DNA of 35,676 nt from Ligilactobacillus araffinosus DSM 20653 (GCF_001435375.1 NZ_AYYZ01000015.1:1-35676); one strand, 5' to 3'; shown: positions 1 through 8,288, counted from the stretch's first letter. Notes: generated by a model not told the origin, from the sequence alone. Made by a program: numbers and translations.

Positions 1-87
1 ATGAATTGCCCTGCACATTTGTGTGTCGAAACATTGTTCAGTTTTCAAAGATCTACTTCATGTTCAATTAGCTATCAAATTGACAGC
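1..87 (-). promoter_or_regulatory. rRNA operon leader (upstream part of 16S transcript)
   Basis: Read on the minus strand, this segment follows two strong promoters and contains ATCTTTGAAAACTGAAC (36-54), the boxA-like leader motif common in front of Bacilli 16S genes, where Nus-type antitermination factors act. No gene lies in it. The 16S gene itself must start just beyond base 1. A similar motif also occurs in 16S-23S spacers, but the promoters directly upstream argue for a leader. Confidence 0.8.
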
Positions 88-93
88 TTTTAT

Positions 94-191
94 ATAATAC
101 CAAATTGAAAACCTGGTGTCAATCACTTTTTAAAGCAACCTACCAAATCAACAACAGTTATTACTATACAGGTATCACCTTTATCCGTCAA
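94..191 (-). promoter_or_regulatory. Tandem rRNA promoters P1 and P2
   Basis: Two near-consensus sigma-A promoters read leftward. The distal one (P1) has -35 TTGACG (186-191), a 17-base spacer and -10 TATAGT (163-168). The proximal one (P2) has -35 TTGACA (117-122), a 17-base spacer and -10 TATTAT (94-99). Tandem strong promoters before a boxA-like leader are the usual rrn layout in Firmicutes, so these should drive the operon lying to the left of the window. Confidence 0.88.
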
Positions 192-208
192 GATTTTTTT
201 AAACAAAA

Positions 209-237
209 TTGACTCTTTTTTTTTAGTTTTTTATACT
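209..237 (+). promoter_or_regulatory. Promoter of the GtrA-family gene
   Basis: TTGACT (209-214), a 17-base spacer and TATACT (232-237) form a strong sigma-A promoter pointing right. Its start point would be near 244, downstream of the in-frame TTG at 241, which helps to rule that codon out as the translation start. Its -35 lies only 18 bases from the -35 of rRNA promoter P1, so the two diverge back to back. Confidence 0.75.
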
Positions 238-273
238 TATTTGATGTATTCCAAATTAAAAGAGGATCAGCAA

Positions 274-723
274 ATGAAATTAGAAGAAAAAAATACCAAA
301 GTTTTCGACAATACCATCATCAAATTTATCATTGTTGGGATTGTTAATACCATTGTTGGCTGGGTCGCAATGTTCTTATCATTGTGGCTTTTAACTAAGA
401 TGGGGGCAAACCACACAATTAGTTATTGGATTCCATCCGGGGTCAATATCGTTGTTGGAAGTATCGCTAGTTACATTTTGAATAAGCATTTTACTTTCCA
501 AAGCAATACGACCGGGAAAGAAGATATTGGTAAATTTATCATTAATATCTTGATTTGTTATGTTGTTGCATACGGAATTGCTCAACCACTTGCAAAACAA
601 ATCTTCAAACATGCTGGCGTGATGCTCCTTAAAATCATCTCATTACTTTCAGGTTCAATCTTATTTACAATTATTAATTACTTTGGCCAACGTTTCTGGG
701 TATTTAAAGAAGACGAAAAGTAA
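274..723 (+). CDS. GtrA-family small membrane protein
   Basis: A 149-residue protein with four hydrophobic segments, two on each side of a short polar stretch containing NKHFTF, and a C-terminal NYFGQRFWVFK. This is the GtrA/DPMS-associated pattern. GtrA-like proteins are thought to help flip polyprenyl-linked sugars across the membrane for glycosylation of teichoic acids or other cell-surface polymers; the substrate here is unknown and no glycosyltransferase is adjacent. I chose the ATG at 274 because AGAGG (261-265) sits 8 bases upstream and because the promoter start point (about 244) excludes the TTG at 241. It appears to be a single-gene unit ended by the hairpin at 733-777. Confidence 0.85.
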   Translation: MKLEEKNTKVFDNTIIKFIIVGIVNTIVGWVAMFLSLWLLTKMGANHTISYWIPSGVNIVVGSIASYILNKHFTFQSNTTGKEDIGKFIINILICYVVAYGIAQPLAKQIFKHAGVMLLKIISLLSGSILFTIINYFGQRFWVFKEDEK

Positions 724-732
724 TTTAAATCC

Positions 733-777
733 AAATAAAATGGAGTCGAATCAATTAGATTCGACTCCATTTTATTT
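733..777. terminator. Bidirectional intrinsic terminator
   Basis: An 11-bp perfect stem (742-752 with 758-768), loop AATTA, flanked by A-rich and T-rich tracts that extend the pairing. It lies between convergent genes and can serve both; it overlaps the stop codon of the minus-strand gene. Confidence 0.85.
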
Positions 778-1359
778 AATAATCGTTAGCAGCGCATGTT
801 GAAGCGTCCCAAATTTGCCTTGAACAACTGTTAGCCATTGACAATGAATCATCTGACCAAGTGTTCCAAGCCATAAAAGACGAAACTCAATCAGGAGTAA
901 ACACAAAGTAAATCCTAAAACGAGATGTTCGCCAATTCCCCCCGTTGTGTAATAAATCAACTTTGGCCGTTTTCGTTTCTTTTTGTATGGCCACAGCCAA
1001 TGAATGCCTTCCTTAGAAAAGGAGTCCTCGACCAAATGCATTAAGTACCCGAGCATCAACCAAAAAGTCACATTCTGTCCCGATGCTGACAAATAATGAA
1101 ATTGAATAATGGTTCCTAATATAAATACGACCATTGCTCCTAAAAGTGAATGGGTCCCGCCTCGATGACCAAATGTTTTATTAGTAATTCCGCTGGCAAT
1201 TTTATTCCGCTTTCCTAAAAATGAACTTGGATGGTCAATATCTGGAAGTAAACTTCCAATCCCAAGAGCACACCCATTTAGCAGACTTACTTCACCTGAA
1301 GCAGCCATTAACGGCAAGCCGACAGCCAGTGTTAACGTGATATGTGTTCGATACTTCAT
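772..1359 (-). CDS. YdjM-like membrane-bound metal-dependent hydrolase
   Basis: A 195-residue membrane protein with the motifs of the DUF457/YdjM family: an N-terminal H (KYRTH), LLPDIDHPSS around residue 40, GHRGGTHS around residue 65 and HLVEDSF around residue 108. These conserved His and Asp residues are the presumed metal ligands. The biochemical activity of the family is not established. The start is an ATG behind GAGGAAGAG. It follows sbcC by 15 bases on the same strand, so it is probably the last gene of a sbcD-sbcC-ydjM operon, which suggests but does not show a link to DNA damage (E. coli ydjM is LexA-controlled). Confidence 0.82.
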   Translation of the reverse strand: MKYRTHITLTLAVGLPLMAASGEVSLLNGCALGIGSLLPDIDHPSSFLGKRNKIASGITNKTFGHRGGTHSLLGAMVVFILGTIIQFHYLSASGQNVTFWLMLGYLMHLVEDSFSKEGIHWLWPYKKKRKRPKLIYYTTGGIGEHLVLGFTLCLLLIEFRLLWLGTLGQMIHCQWLTVVQGKFGTLQHALLTIIK

Positions 1360-1374
1360 TTCTCTTCCTCAAAA

Positions 1375-4300
1375 TTATATTTCATGCCGGTATTTCAAAT
1401 GACTTTGACCTTCATGGGCAATCACGTTGATCTGATCTGGAATCTGCGTATGCAATTCTCTTACATGGCTGATGATTCCAATCATTCGGTTCTTACCTTC
1501 TAGTGTTCGCAAAGTCTCCATCGCAGTTGTAAGAGCATCCTCATCAAGTGAGCCGAATCCTTCATCAATAAATAGCGTATCAATTTCAGTTCCGCCATTT
1601 TGACGCTGAATTACTTCACCTAACGCCAACGCAAGCGCCAAAGCAGCAATAAAACTTTCACCACCAGATAACGTGTGTACACTTCGGGTCTGTCCAGCTT
1701 CATCATCATATACATCGATTCCCAATCCAGTCTGTCGGGCAGTATTGCGTTCCGCATTTTGCTGTAGGACAAAAGAGTAGCGACCATCGGTGATTTTTTC
1801 TAAAATTTGAGTTGCCACTTCAAGAACTTCCTTAAAATATTCCCGCAAAACAAACCGCTCAAGACCAAGTTTATTTTCACTTGTTCCTCCACTGATAATT
1901 TGAGAAAGTTCCATCACTTCATCAAGATTCTGCTGTTGTTTTTGACAAGCATCCCACAATTTTGATGCTTGACTTCTAATTTGTTTCAGTGATTGCAGCT
2001 GGGCATTGCATTCGCCCCATTTGATCTGCATTCCGCGCAACTTATTTTCCAAATCATCAATCTGCGTTTGAAGGTGATCAACGTTGGGCAGTTCCCGTTT
2101 ACCGATAATTTCATTAACCTTTGCTAACTGGTCAGCGTTTGATCGTCCCTTTTGCCGATATTCATCCACTTCTGTTCGCAATGAAGGTAACCGATGTAAA
2201 TTACTGATCAAATTCCGTAACTTGGATTCCGTTTCATTTTGCTTTTGTAATTCGTCTTCCAAATCATGTTCAGTTTGGTTCAGCTCAAAATGCAACTCAT
2301 GCAACCGTTTAGTCAATTGCTTATCCTGAGTTTGAAATACGATTTGCTGCTCTTTGACCTGTTGCATCTCGCTTGCATTTTTCTCTTGAGCAGACGTAAA
2401 TTTTTCAATTTGAGTTTGCCATTGTTCTAATTGCTTTTCCAACTCAGCTTTTGTTTCAAATTCAGCCGGAAGCAACTTTTGCTGGGTTTTAACTTGAGCA
2501 TCTAATTCCGCTGTCTTTCGTTCAGCCTTTTCCTTCGACTGTTGTGCTTGCTCAACTTGATTTTGCAATTCAGTTCGCTGCTGTGAGAGAGTCGCATTTT
2601 GGGCTGTTAACTGGGCTTGTAATTTCTTTGTTTCGTCATATTCCTGTTTTCGGATTTGAAAATCTCGTTCCTGTTCTTGACGCCAATCATTAATTTCATC
2701 AAAAGATAGCCCCGTTTGATTTTCTTGATTTAGCTTTTGTAATTCTTCATCCAAGGCTTGCTGAGCAGCTTGGACCCGTTGTTGGAATTCGCTTTGCTGT
2801 TCCTTAATTTGAGATAGTTTTTGAGCAGCCTGAGTATACTTTATCTGTGCCTGCCGAACATCCTCTTCTTTGATCTTCCGCATTTCAACCGGGACTTCTA
2901 TTTCGGCCGGGTGCGGGTGTTCCGTTGAACCGCAAATCGGGCAGGCTTTCCCCGGAATCAACTGCTTTACATAAAAGTTGATCTGGTTTTGAGCAAAATA
3001 ATTCTGAAGTTCATCAGCTCGCTTGGAAAGGGTTGCAACTGTTTTTTGTTGATCAACAACAACCTGAGCAACCTTTGCCAGCTTTTGTTCATTAATTTTC
3101 TTATCCCGATTAAATTGGTTAAGCCGTTCAAGGTGATGATCCAGCTGGTTAAGCTGTAACTTTTGCCGGTTCAAACTATCATTTAAGGCCGTTAGATCAC
3201 CCATTTGCTGGAGACGGGTCTGGTTTTCTTTTAGTTGCTGTTCCTTTTCAGCAAGCGACTTTTTAAGTGAGATCATCTTTTGAGTCGCCTGTTCTAATTG
3301 ACGTTGGACATTCTGCAGACTTTGTTGAGTCGTTTGGACCTCAGCATACAAATCTAATTTAGGTTGTAACCGTTGCACCTGGGACGTTAAGTTTTCTACT
3401 TCCGGGGCCTGTTTTGCAAGCTCATCATAAACCTTTTGCTGTTGCTGCTGGTCTTCTTTTAAACGGTCCAAATTTATTTCAGTATCCTTGATTTGGTGAT
3501 CAACATCTGCAACCGCCATTCGTTGCTGACTAACCTTCATTATTAAAGTCCGCTGAGACTGGGCCCATTCAAGCAGAGCAATCTCCTGTCCTTTTTGCTT
3601 GATTGCTTTATCTTGTTGTTTAAGCATCAGCCGTTCTTGTTTTAGTTGGTTACGCTCATCGAACGCCTTTTTTAATTGCTTAGCATCATCAAGCTGCTTT
3701 CGTGATTGTTGAAGTTTCTCGTTGTCGTGATCTAAAATCTTTCTTTGATCTGTTACAAATTGCTGATTGTGGGTAATTTTTTCATCAACAACCGCCAACC
3801 AATCCTGATTTGTCCGCACTGCTTTTTGTTCATTATCCGTTAAAGTTACGTTTTGCTTTAAAACTTCTAAATTTGCAAGCTGTTGTTCTGTTTGTTTTTT
3901 CAACTCGCGAACTTCAGTCTTAATTTGTTCCGCCCATTTTTCAAAAATTTCAGTTCCAAAAACCTGCCGTAAAACCTTTTCTTTATCTGCACTATCAGCA
4001 GCCAGAAATTTTCGAAACTGTTGTTGCGGTAGCAAAACGATTTGGGTAAATTGTTTCGCGCTCAAATGAAGTAAATCTTCAATAAAACTTTTAATATCGG
4101 ATGCCTTTGTCAGTACCTCCTGTTCGCCATTAACACCATCGTACTTTAACATTTGCTTGGCCTGGTGACTCGACGTTCCGCCTTTCGCATTTACATAATC
4201 ATATTTAGGTTCGCGCGTGACCGTATATTCTTTTCCTTGGTGCTCAAATTTTAATTGAACGACCGTTTTTTCCCGCGCTTGCGCAAAGGATGAACGCATT

Positions 4301-4491
4301 TGTTGCGGCGTTCGCTCATTACCTGAAGTTTCACCGAAAAGTGCATAGCAAATCCCATCAAAAATCGTCGTTTTCCCACTCCCGGTTTTCCCACTGATCA
4401 AGAATAACGGCACGTCTTCAAATTGGGTAAAATCAACCATTTCATTCCGATAAGGCCCGAAATTTTGCATTATTAACTTTAATGGTCGCAC
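1375..4491 (-). CDS. sbcC: Exonuclease SbcCD, ATPase subunit SbcC
   Basis: A 1038-residue Rad50-type SMC-like ATPase. Walker A GKTGSGKTT is at residues 34-42. Two very long Gln/Glu/Lys-rich coiled-coil arms flank a zinc hook CPICG near residue 516. The ABC signature LSGGES is near 942 and Walker B LFIDEGFGSLD near 974. With SbcD it forms the Mre11-Rad50-type nuclease that opens hairpins and trims blocked double-strand ends. The start is GTG at 4491, with AAAGGAG 9 bases upstream. It shares one base with the sbcD stop (TAGTG), so the two are translationally coupled. Length is normal for the family and all motifs are intact. Confidence 0.97.
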   Translation of the reverse strand: MRPLKLIMQNFGPYRNEMVDFTQFEDVPLFLISGKTGSGKTTIFDGICYALFGETSGNERTPQQMRSSFAQAREKTVVQLKFEHQGKEYTVTREPKYDYVNAKGGTSSHQAKQMLKYDGVNGEQEVLTKASDIKSFIEDLLHLSAKQFTQIVLLPQQQFRKFLAADSADKEKVLRQVFGTEIFEKWAEQIKTEVRELKKQTEQQLANLEVLKQNVTLTDNEQKAVRTNQDWLAVVDEKITHNQQFVTDQRKILDHDNEKLQQSRKQLDDAKQLKKAFDERNQLKQERLMLKQQDKAIKQKGQEIALLEWAQSQRTLIMKVSQQRMAVADVDHQIKDTEINLDRLKEDQQQQQKVYDELAKQAPEVENLTSQVQRLQPKLDLYAEVQTTQQSLQNVQRQLEQATQKMISLKKSLAEKEQQLKENQTRLQQMGDLTALNDSLNRQKLQLNQLDHHLERLNQFNRDKKINEQKLAKVAQVVVDQQKTVATLSKRADELQNYFAQNQINFYVKQLIPGKACPICGSTEHPHPAEIEVPVEMRKIKEEDVRQAQIKYTQAAQKLSQIKEQQSEFQQRVQAAQQALDEELQKLNQENQTGLSFDEINDWRQEQERDFQIRKQEYDETKKLQAQLTAQNATLSQQRTELQNQVEQAQQSKEKAERKTAELDAQVKTQQKLLPAEFETKAELEKQLEQWQTQIEKFTSAQEKNASEMQQVKEQQIVFQTQDKQLTKRLHELHFELNQTEHDLEDELQKQNETESKLRNLISNLHRLPSLRTEVDEYRQKGRSNADQLAKVNEIIGKRELPNVDHLQTQIDDLENKLRGMQIKWGECNAQLQSLKQIRSQASKLWDACQKQQQNLDEVMELSQIISGGTSENKLGLERFVLREYFKEVLEVATQILEKITDGRYSFVLQQNAERNTARQTGLGIDVYDDEAGQTRSVHTLSGGESFIAALALALALGEVIQRQNGGTEIDTLFIDEGFGSLDEDALTTAMETLRTLEGKNRMIGIISHVRELHTQIPDQINVIAHEGQSHLKYRHEI

Positions 4492-5618
4492 TAATTAACG
4501 CTCCTTTCAGCTTTTACTAATTCTTCCTTCGCAAATTTTTTCTGAACTGACGAAAGCTCATCTCCCGTCGCTTCATAATAAAAAGTCTCCAGCATCTCAA
4601 GCGGCGTTAACTTTTTAATTTCCTGGCCGCTTTCTTGCGAGATTGCATTCCGTCCATTTTGCCTTTGAAAACTGATGACCCGTGGATAAAATTCACGCAA
4701 CCGGTTCATTATATTCGGAATGATCTCCTTATCCGTCAACCGAATTGCCACAAACTGATCATCGCCAACTTGCCGATAAAATTTAGGATCTGTTAGCGTC
4801 GCAAAGCTTTCCTGCAAAACCACAATGTCGTTTTTGGGCGTTAACGGAACCCATTTTGTCATTTCATCTTTTTGATCCGTATCAATGATCCAAACGCCCT
4901 TTTCATCCTGAGCTTCGCTTACTGAAAACTTAACCGGTGAACCGCTGTATTTCATTCGCGGATGATGCAACGCATTTTTACTGTGCAAATGTCCCAGCGC
5001 AACATAGTCAAAATCCTCTATTAAGTCAAGAGCAACGGCATCAAGCCCGCCCACTTCGACTTGCGTTTCTGAATCACAGTGACTACTCCCAGCTGCGAAA
5101 AAGTGCGCCACTAAAACATGCTTTTTATCGTTTTCAAAGTGCGCTTTCATTTGACCGAAAATCAACTTCATCGCATCATTCAAGTTGTGAATTTCGGTAT
5201 CTTTAAAATAATTCCGCGCAGCCGGAAGTTCAAAATATGGCAACAAAAAGAACTGGGTGTCACCAATAATTACCGGCGTAAAAGCATCTTTCAATTTTGT
5301 ATTCATATACAAATTTGTTGCCTTGAACCAGTCACTTCCGGTATTAAGGCGAACGGCGGAATCATGATTGCCATTGATTGCCAATACTGGCAAATGATCT
5401 TTCAAATTTAGTTGAATAAGCATTTGATCTAACAACCGGACCGCATCTTCACTTGGAACTGATCGATCATACAAATCACCTGCAATTACGACCGCATCGA
5501 CTTTTTCCCGCAATGCGATCTGCTCAATTTGTTCAAACGCATCCCGCTGATCATCAAAAAGCGAAAAATCATGCAACTTTTTCCCAATATGCCAATCTGC
5601 TGTATGTAAAAATTTCAT
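4491..5618 (-). CDS. sbcD: Exonuclease SbcCD, nuclease subunit SbcD
   Basis: A 375-residue Mre11-type metallophosphoesterase. The manganese-binding motifs are in order: LHTADWHIGK at the N-terminus, GDLYDRSVPS near 50, NGNHDS near 85, VAHFFAAG near 170 and LGHLHS near 210. There are two consecutive ATG codons (5621 and 5618). AGGGG at 5626-5630 leaves 7 bases to the second and only 4 to the first, so I prefer 5618. It is the first gene of the sbcDC pair. A possible extended -10 (TGATAAAAT, 5657-5665) lies upstream. Confidence 0.96.
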   Translation of the reverse strand: MKFLHTADWHIGKKLHDFSLFDDQRDAFEQIEQIALREKVDAVVIAGDLYDRSVPSEDAVRLLDQMLIQLNLKDHLPVLAINGNHDSAVRLNTGSDWFKATNLYMNTKLKDAFTPVIIGDTQFFLLPYFELPAARNYFKDTEIHNLNDAMKLIFGQMKAHFENDKKHVLVAHFFAAGSSHCDSETQVEVGGLDAVALDLIEDFDYVALGHLHSKNALHHPRMKYSGSPVKFSVSEAQDEKGVWIIDTDQKDEMTKWVPLTPKNDIVVLQESFATLTDPKFYRQVGDDQFVAIRLTDKEIIPNIMNRLREFYPRVISFQRQNGRNAISQESGQEIKKLTPLEMLETFYYEATGDELSSVQKKFAKEELVKAERSVN

Positions 5619-5683
5619 CATTCCACCCCTATTCGCTTAATCAAACATTTGTTCTCATTTTATCATATTAGATCAGTTAAAAG

Positions 5684-5719
5684 AAAGAAGGGGCTGCGAC
5701 TAACACCACAACCTCTTCT
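5684..5719 (-). terminator. Terminator of ackA
   Basis: On the minus strand AGAAGAGGTTGTGG pairs with CGCAGCCCCTTCT (one mismatch, two G-U pairs), followed by TTCTTTT. It is the degenerate member of the GAGGTTG-GAC hairpin family seen at four other places in the window. Confidence 0.65.
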
Positions 5720-5722
5720 GAA

Positions 5723-6901
5723 CTAAATTTCCTTTTTAATTTGACGAACCATTTGCAATTCTTCATTGGTTGGAATCAACATCGTTTTGATTTGCGCATC
5801 TTGCGGTGAGATTATTCCTTCCTGGTTTGCCTGGTTTAATTTTTCATCGACCTCAATACCAAGAACCCGAAGTTGTTTTAATAGCGCTAACCGCAAATCA
5901 ATTTGATGTTCGCCAATTCCACCAGCCAAAACTAATGCGTCGATTCCGCCAAGTTCAGCAAAATATGCTCCTACATATTTTACGACCCGGTTAATAAAAA
6001 TTTCACGAGCCAGACTTGCCTGACGATCACCTTTTTGCCAAGCAGCTTCAATGTCTCGCATATCAGAACTTGATTCTGAAATTCCCAATAATCCAGATCG
6101 ATCATTCAACAGCGTCATTACTTCTTCTGCTGTCATTCCTTCCTTTTCCATTAAAAATGGAACAATTGCCGGATCAGCATCGCCAGCTCGGGTTCCCATC
6201 GTTAAACCGGTCAACGGCGTGAATCCCATTGAACTATCAAATGCTTTACCATTCTTAATTGCAGCCACCGATGCGCCGCTTCCCAAATGCAATGTAATAA
6301 TTTTTAATTCATTTAATGGTCGGTCAAGCAGCTCCGCTGTTCGTTCTGCTAAATAACTATGACTGATTCCATGTTCACCATACCGTTGGATTTGATATTT
6401 TTGAGTTAACTCATATGGCAAACTATAAATCGCATTTGATTCCGGCATGTCCGTAAAGAAGATACTATCAAAGACGGCATACTGATCAACATTTGGCAAA
6501 ATCTTTTGCATCAATTCAACGTACCGAGCTTCATGCGGATTATGCAATGGTGCAAAGTCTTTTAAGTTCTTAATTTCCTGCAGGACGTCCGGAGTGACCA
6601 GCGTTGCCTTCTTAAATTTCTGACCTCCAGCAACGATCCGGTGACCAACAATTTGAATTTCATTTAATGAAGCAATTTTAAATTCCTCGATTTTATTTAA
6701 AATCATCCGTCCCGCATCCTCATATCCCAAGTTAGGTTCCCGAGACTGCTTTTTTTCATCATTAAACTTAGTCGTCACTAATGCTTGAGGAGTATTAATT
6801 CGTTCAACCTCACCTTCACCAGCAACTTTTTCACTTTCAATTTCAAAAACCTTCCACTTGACTGATGAACTGCCAGCATTTAAAAGTAAAACTTTATCCA
6901 T
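5723..6901 (-). CDS. ackA: Acetate kinase
   Basis: A 392-residue acetate kinase, which converts acetyl phosphate and ADP to acetate and ATP (substrate-level phosphorylation in heterolactic and mixed-acid metabolism). Diagnostic motifs: N-terminal LLLNAGSSSVKWK (nucleotide/phosphate-binding), GHRIVAGG, FDSIFFTDMP and the signature TGLTMGTRAGDADP near residue 235. GGAGG lies 7 bases before the ATG at 6901. It stands alone on its strand, with its own promoter and terminator. Confidence 0.97.
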   Translation of the reverse strand: MDKVLLLNAGSSSVKWKVFEIESEKVAGEGEVERINTPQALVTTKFNDEKKQSREPNLGYEDAGRMILNKIEEFKIASLNEIQIVGHRIVAGGQKFKKATLVTPDVLQEIKNLKDFAPLHNPHEARYVELMQKILPNVDQYAVFDSIFFTDMPESNAIYSLPYELTQKYQIQRYGEHGISHSYLAERTAELLDRPLNELKIITLHLGSGASVAAIKNGKAFDSSMGFTPLTGLTMGTRAGDADPAIVPFLMEKEGMTAEEVMTLLNDRSGLLGISESSSDMRDIEAAWQKGDRQASLAREIFINRVVKYVGAYFAELGGIDALVLAGGIGEHQIDLRLALLKQLRVLGIEVDEKLNQANQEGIISPQDAQIKTMLIPTNEELQMVRQIKKEI

Positions 6902-6938
6902 TACTTTTCCTCCGTAATTTTCTGTTACTTTTTGTAAA

Positions 6939-6947
6939 TTATACCAA
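6939..6947 (-). promoter_or_regulatory. Extended -10 promoter of ackA
   Basis: On the minus strand TGGTATAAT is a perfect -10 with the TGN extension, about 35 bases before the ackA start. No good -35 is visible at 17 bases, as expected for an extended -10 promoter. Confidence 0.6.
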
Positions 6948-7057
6948 GATTTTGTTATATTCGACTGAATTTCATTGTAAAATTCATATTAAATTCAGAT
7001 TTTTTCACAAAAAATCAGCTTAATTTCTATTTTTTATTCAAAACTAATTTGCTTATT

Positions 7058-7072
7058 TAGCAACGTTTTCCT
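7058..7072 (-). promoter_or_regulatory. Possible cre (CcpA) site upstream of ackA
   Basis: On the minus strand AGGAAAACGTTGCTA matches the cre pattern WTGNAANCGNWNNCW with two mismatches, about 115 bases upstream of the ackA -10. ackA is CcpA-activated from an upstream cre in Bacillus, so the position is sensible, but the match is imperfect. Confidence 0.3.
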
Positions 7073-7079
7073 GACTTTT

Positions 7080-7105
7080 GTTACAAAATTTCAGTTTTTT
7101 GTAAC
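7080..7105. repeat. Inverted repeat between ackA and the apf-like gene
   Basis: GTTACAAAA (7080-7088) and TTTTGTAAC (7097-7105) form a 9-bp perfect inverted repeat with an 8-base loop, about 40 bases upstream of the apf-like -10. It could be an operator or protein-binding site. The 6902-7240 gap holds no gene; it contains this repeat, the ackA promoter and the apf-like promoter and leader. Confidence 0.5.
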
Positions 7106-7147
7106 AATAAGTAATACTCTTGCTACAACGCTGTGATATTTACCGCT

Positions 7148-7217
7148 TATACTAGACACTGTTAAATCGTTACGGAGCGATTTTGATATGAAAGTTAGTA
7201 AGAATATATACAGATAA
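7148..7217 (+). promoter_or_regulatory. Promoter -10 and structured leader of the first LysM/Apf-like gene
   Basis: TATACT (7148-7153) is a good -10; the -35 is poor. The leader of about 80 bases holds a hairpin AAATCG/CGATTT (7164-7169, 7178-7183) and then a 9-codon reading frame MKVSKNIYR (7188-7217), preceded by GGAG at 10 bases. The second paralogue also has TATACT followed by a similar CACTGTTAA/CAGTGTTGTTAA stretch. Confidence 0.5.
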
Positions 7218-7240
7218 TTTTTATAGGAGTGAATATATTT

Positions 7241-7864
7241 ATGAAGATGAAAAAGGTTTTAGTTTCAGCTGCTGCATTAACAGGTACAATTGCTGGTGCT
7301 ACAGTAGTTGCAAATGCTGACACAGTTACAGTTAAGGCTGGTGACACTGTTACAGAACTTGCACAAAAGTACAACACAACTGTTAATACAATCCAACAAC
7401 TTAACAACCTTAGCAATCCGGACTTAATCTTTGTTGGCCAACAATTAAAGGTTAACAACGACAACAACGGCCAAGCTGTTGCACAACAAAACACAAATAA
7501 CAACACACAAGCTGCTCAACAAGCAACTTCACAAAACACACAAGCTCAAGCTTCTACACAACAAGTTGCTCAACAAAAATCAGCTTCACAAAACACACAA
7601 GCTCAAGCTTCAAACAACAACTACAGCTCAAGCGTTTCAGGGAACGACGCTTCTGCCAAGGCTTGGATCGCACAACACGAATCAAGCAACAACTACAACG
7701 CACGGAATGGTCAATATATCGGTAAGTACCAATTAAGTGCTAGTTACTTAAACGGTGACTACTCACCAGCTAACCAAGAACGGGTTGCTGACCAATACGT
7801 TGCTCAACGTTATGGTTCATGGACAAACGCTCAACGCTTCTGGGAAGCAAATGGTTGGTACTAA
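7241..7864 (+). CDS. Secreted LysM protein with Apf-type lysozyme-like C-terminus
   Basis: A 207-residue exported wall protein. The signal peptide ends ANA|DTV near residue 30. One LysM domain (about 31-75: [25 protein letters not shown]) binds peptidoglycan. A Gln/Asn/Ala/Ser-rich linker (about 76-135) follows, then a C-terminal domain of about 75 residues with [18 protein letters not shown] and [16 protein letters not shown]. This tail is typical of lactobacillus aggregation-promoting factors and resembles transglycosylases of the Rpf/IsaA type, with Glu in the catalytic position. The ATG at 7241 is 11 bases after AGGAG (7225-7229); the in-frame GTG at 7229 overlaps that site and is unlikely. 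Related to the gene at 9209-9823. Confidence 0.88.
   Translation: MKMKKVLVSAAALTGTIAGATVVANADTVTVKAGDTVTELAQKYNTTVNTIQQLNNLSNPDLIFVGQQLKVNNDNNGQAVAQQNTNNNTQAAQQATSQNTQAQASTQQVAQQKSASQNTQAQASNNNYSSSVSGNDASAKAWIAQHESSNNYNARNGQYIGKYQLSASYLNGDYSPANQERVADQYVAQRYGSWTNAQRFWEANGWY
7527..7554 (+). repeat. Direct repeat copy 1 in the linker of the Apf-like gene
   Basis: A 28-base segment encoding SQNTQAQAS is repeated exactly at 7584-7611, 57 bases downstream, within the Gln-rich linker. It is in frame, so the linker can change length by slippage or recombination. Confidence 0.85.
7584..7611 (+). repeat. Direct repeat copy 2 in the linker of the Apf-like gene
   Basis: Second exact copy of the 28-base linker repeat at 7527-7554. 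Confidence 0.85.
7730..7771 (+). repeat. 42-bp inverted repeat, left copy
   Basis: Forty-two bases in the C-terminal coding part of the first Apf-like gene are identical to the reverse complement of 9302-9343 in the second. The copies enclose the cytochrome b5-like, deoxyribosyltransferase and small membrane protein genes. Confidence 0.9.
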
Positions 7865-7881
7865 AATTTAGATATTCTACA

Positions 7882-7908
7882 AAGTCGACGGTTTAAGCCG
7901 GCTTTTTT
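7882..7908 (+). terminator. Terminator of the first LysM/Apf-like gene
   Basis: AAGTCGAC pairs with GCCGGCTT (one G-U, one mismatch) around loop GGTTTAA, followed by TTTTTT. It is moderately strong and 17 bases after the stop. Confidence 0.6.
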
Positions 7909-7997
7909 ATTTATTAATAAATAAAGCAAAAAAAGATTAAAGTTGTTTTCTTCTCTTTTACTTATTTTCAAATTTGATTAGCTATACTAAATATAAT

Positions 7998-8036
7998 AAA
8001 AATAAGACTGAGACAAAAAATCTCAGTCTTATTTTT
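7998..8036. terminator. Bidirectional intrinsic terminator
   Basis: A perfect 16-bp stem (7998-8013 with 8021-8036), including AAGACTGAGA, with A/T-rich outer ends and loop CAAAAAA. It lies between convergent units and ends the cytochrome b5-like gene on the minus strand. Confidence 0.88.
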
Positions 8037-8048
8037 ATATATTTATAA

Positions 8049-8288
8049 CTAGTCTATTAACTTACCGACAAGGGATAATTTAGCCAATACCCGTTCACCA
8101 TGTGGTGATTTATTTAACAAAGCGTCTGTAACATCTGTCCCTGCAAGATTACCATGATGTTCACCACCTGTCCACGCCGGTGAATTAGTGACGTCATAAA
8201 CTTTTCCATTAACAGCTACGTAAGCCGGATTACCGTTTTTACCATTATATTTCGCTAAATCTACACGCTTAATTTCTTTTTCGGTCAT
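8049..8288 (-). CDS. Cytochrome b5-like heme/steroid-binding domain protein
   Basis: A 79-residue soluble single-domain protein. It shows the small bacterial b5-like pattern: DLAKYNGKNGNPAYVAVNGKVYDVT, WTGGEHHGNLAGTDVT and SPHGERVLAKL. The His residues of GGEHHG and SPHG are the candidate heme ligands, in place of the HPGG of classical cytochrome b5. GAGGTG lies just upstream of the ATG. Lactobacilli generally do not make heme, so it would bind scavenged heme or act on another hydrophobic ligand. A heme-efflux-type operon lies 2.7 kb away, but no direct link is shown. Confidence 0.8.
   Translation of the reverse strand: MTEKEIKRVDLAKYNGKNGNPAYVAVNGKVYDVTNSPAWTGGEHHGNLAGTDVTDALLNKSPHGERVLAKLSLVGKLID

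Noticed and set aside
2084-2329. 81-codon open frame inside sbcC on the opposite strand, and similar frames opposite scrA, sbcD, ackA and guaB
   Set aside because: No ribosome sites, and they lie entirely within well-supported genes with clear family motifs; they are composition shadows.
7527-7611. Two spaced direct repeats that could suggest a CRISPR array
   Set aside because: Only two copies, in frame within a Gln-rich linker of a surface protein, with no further repeats or cas genes.
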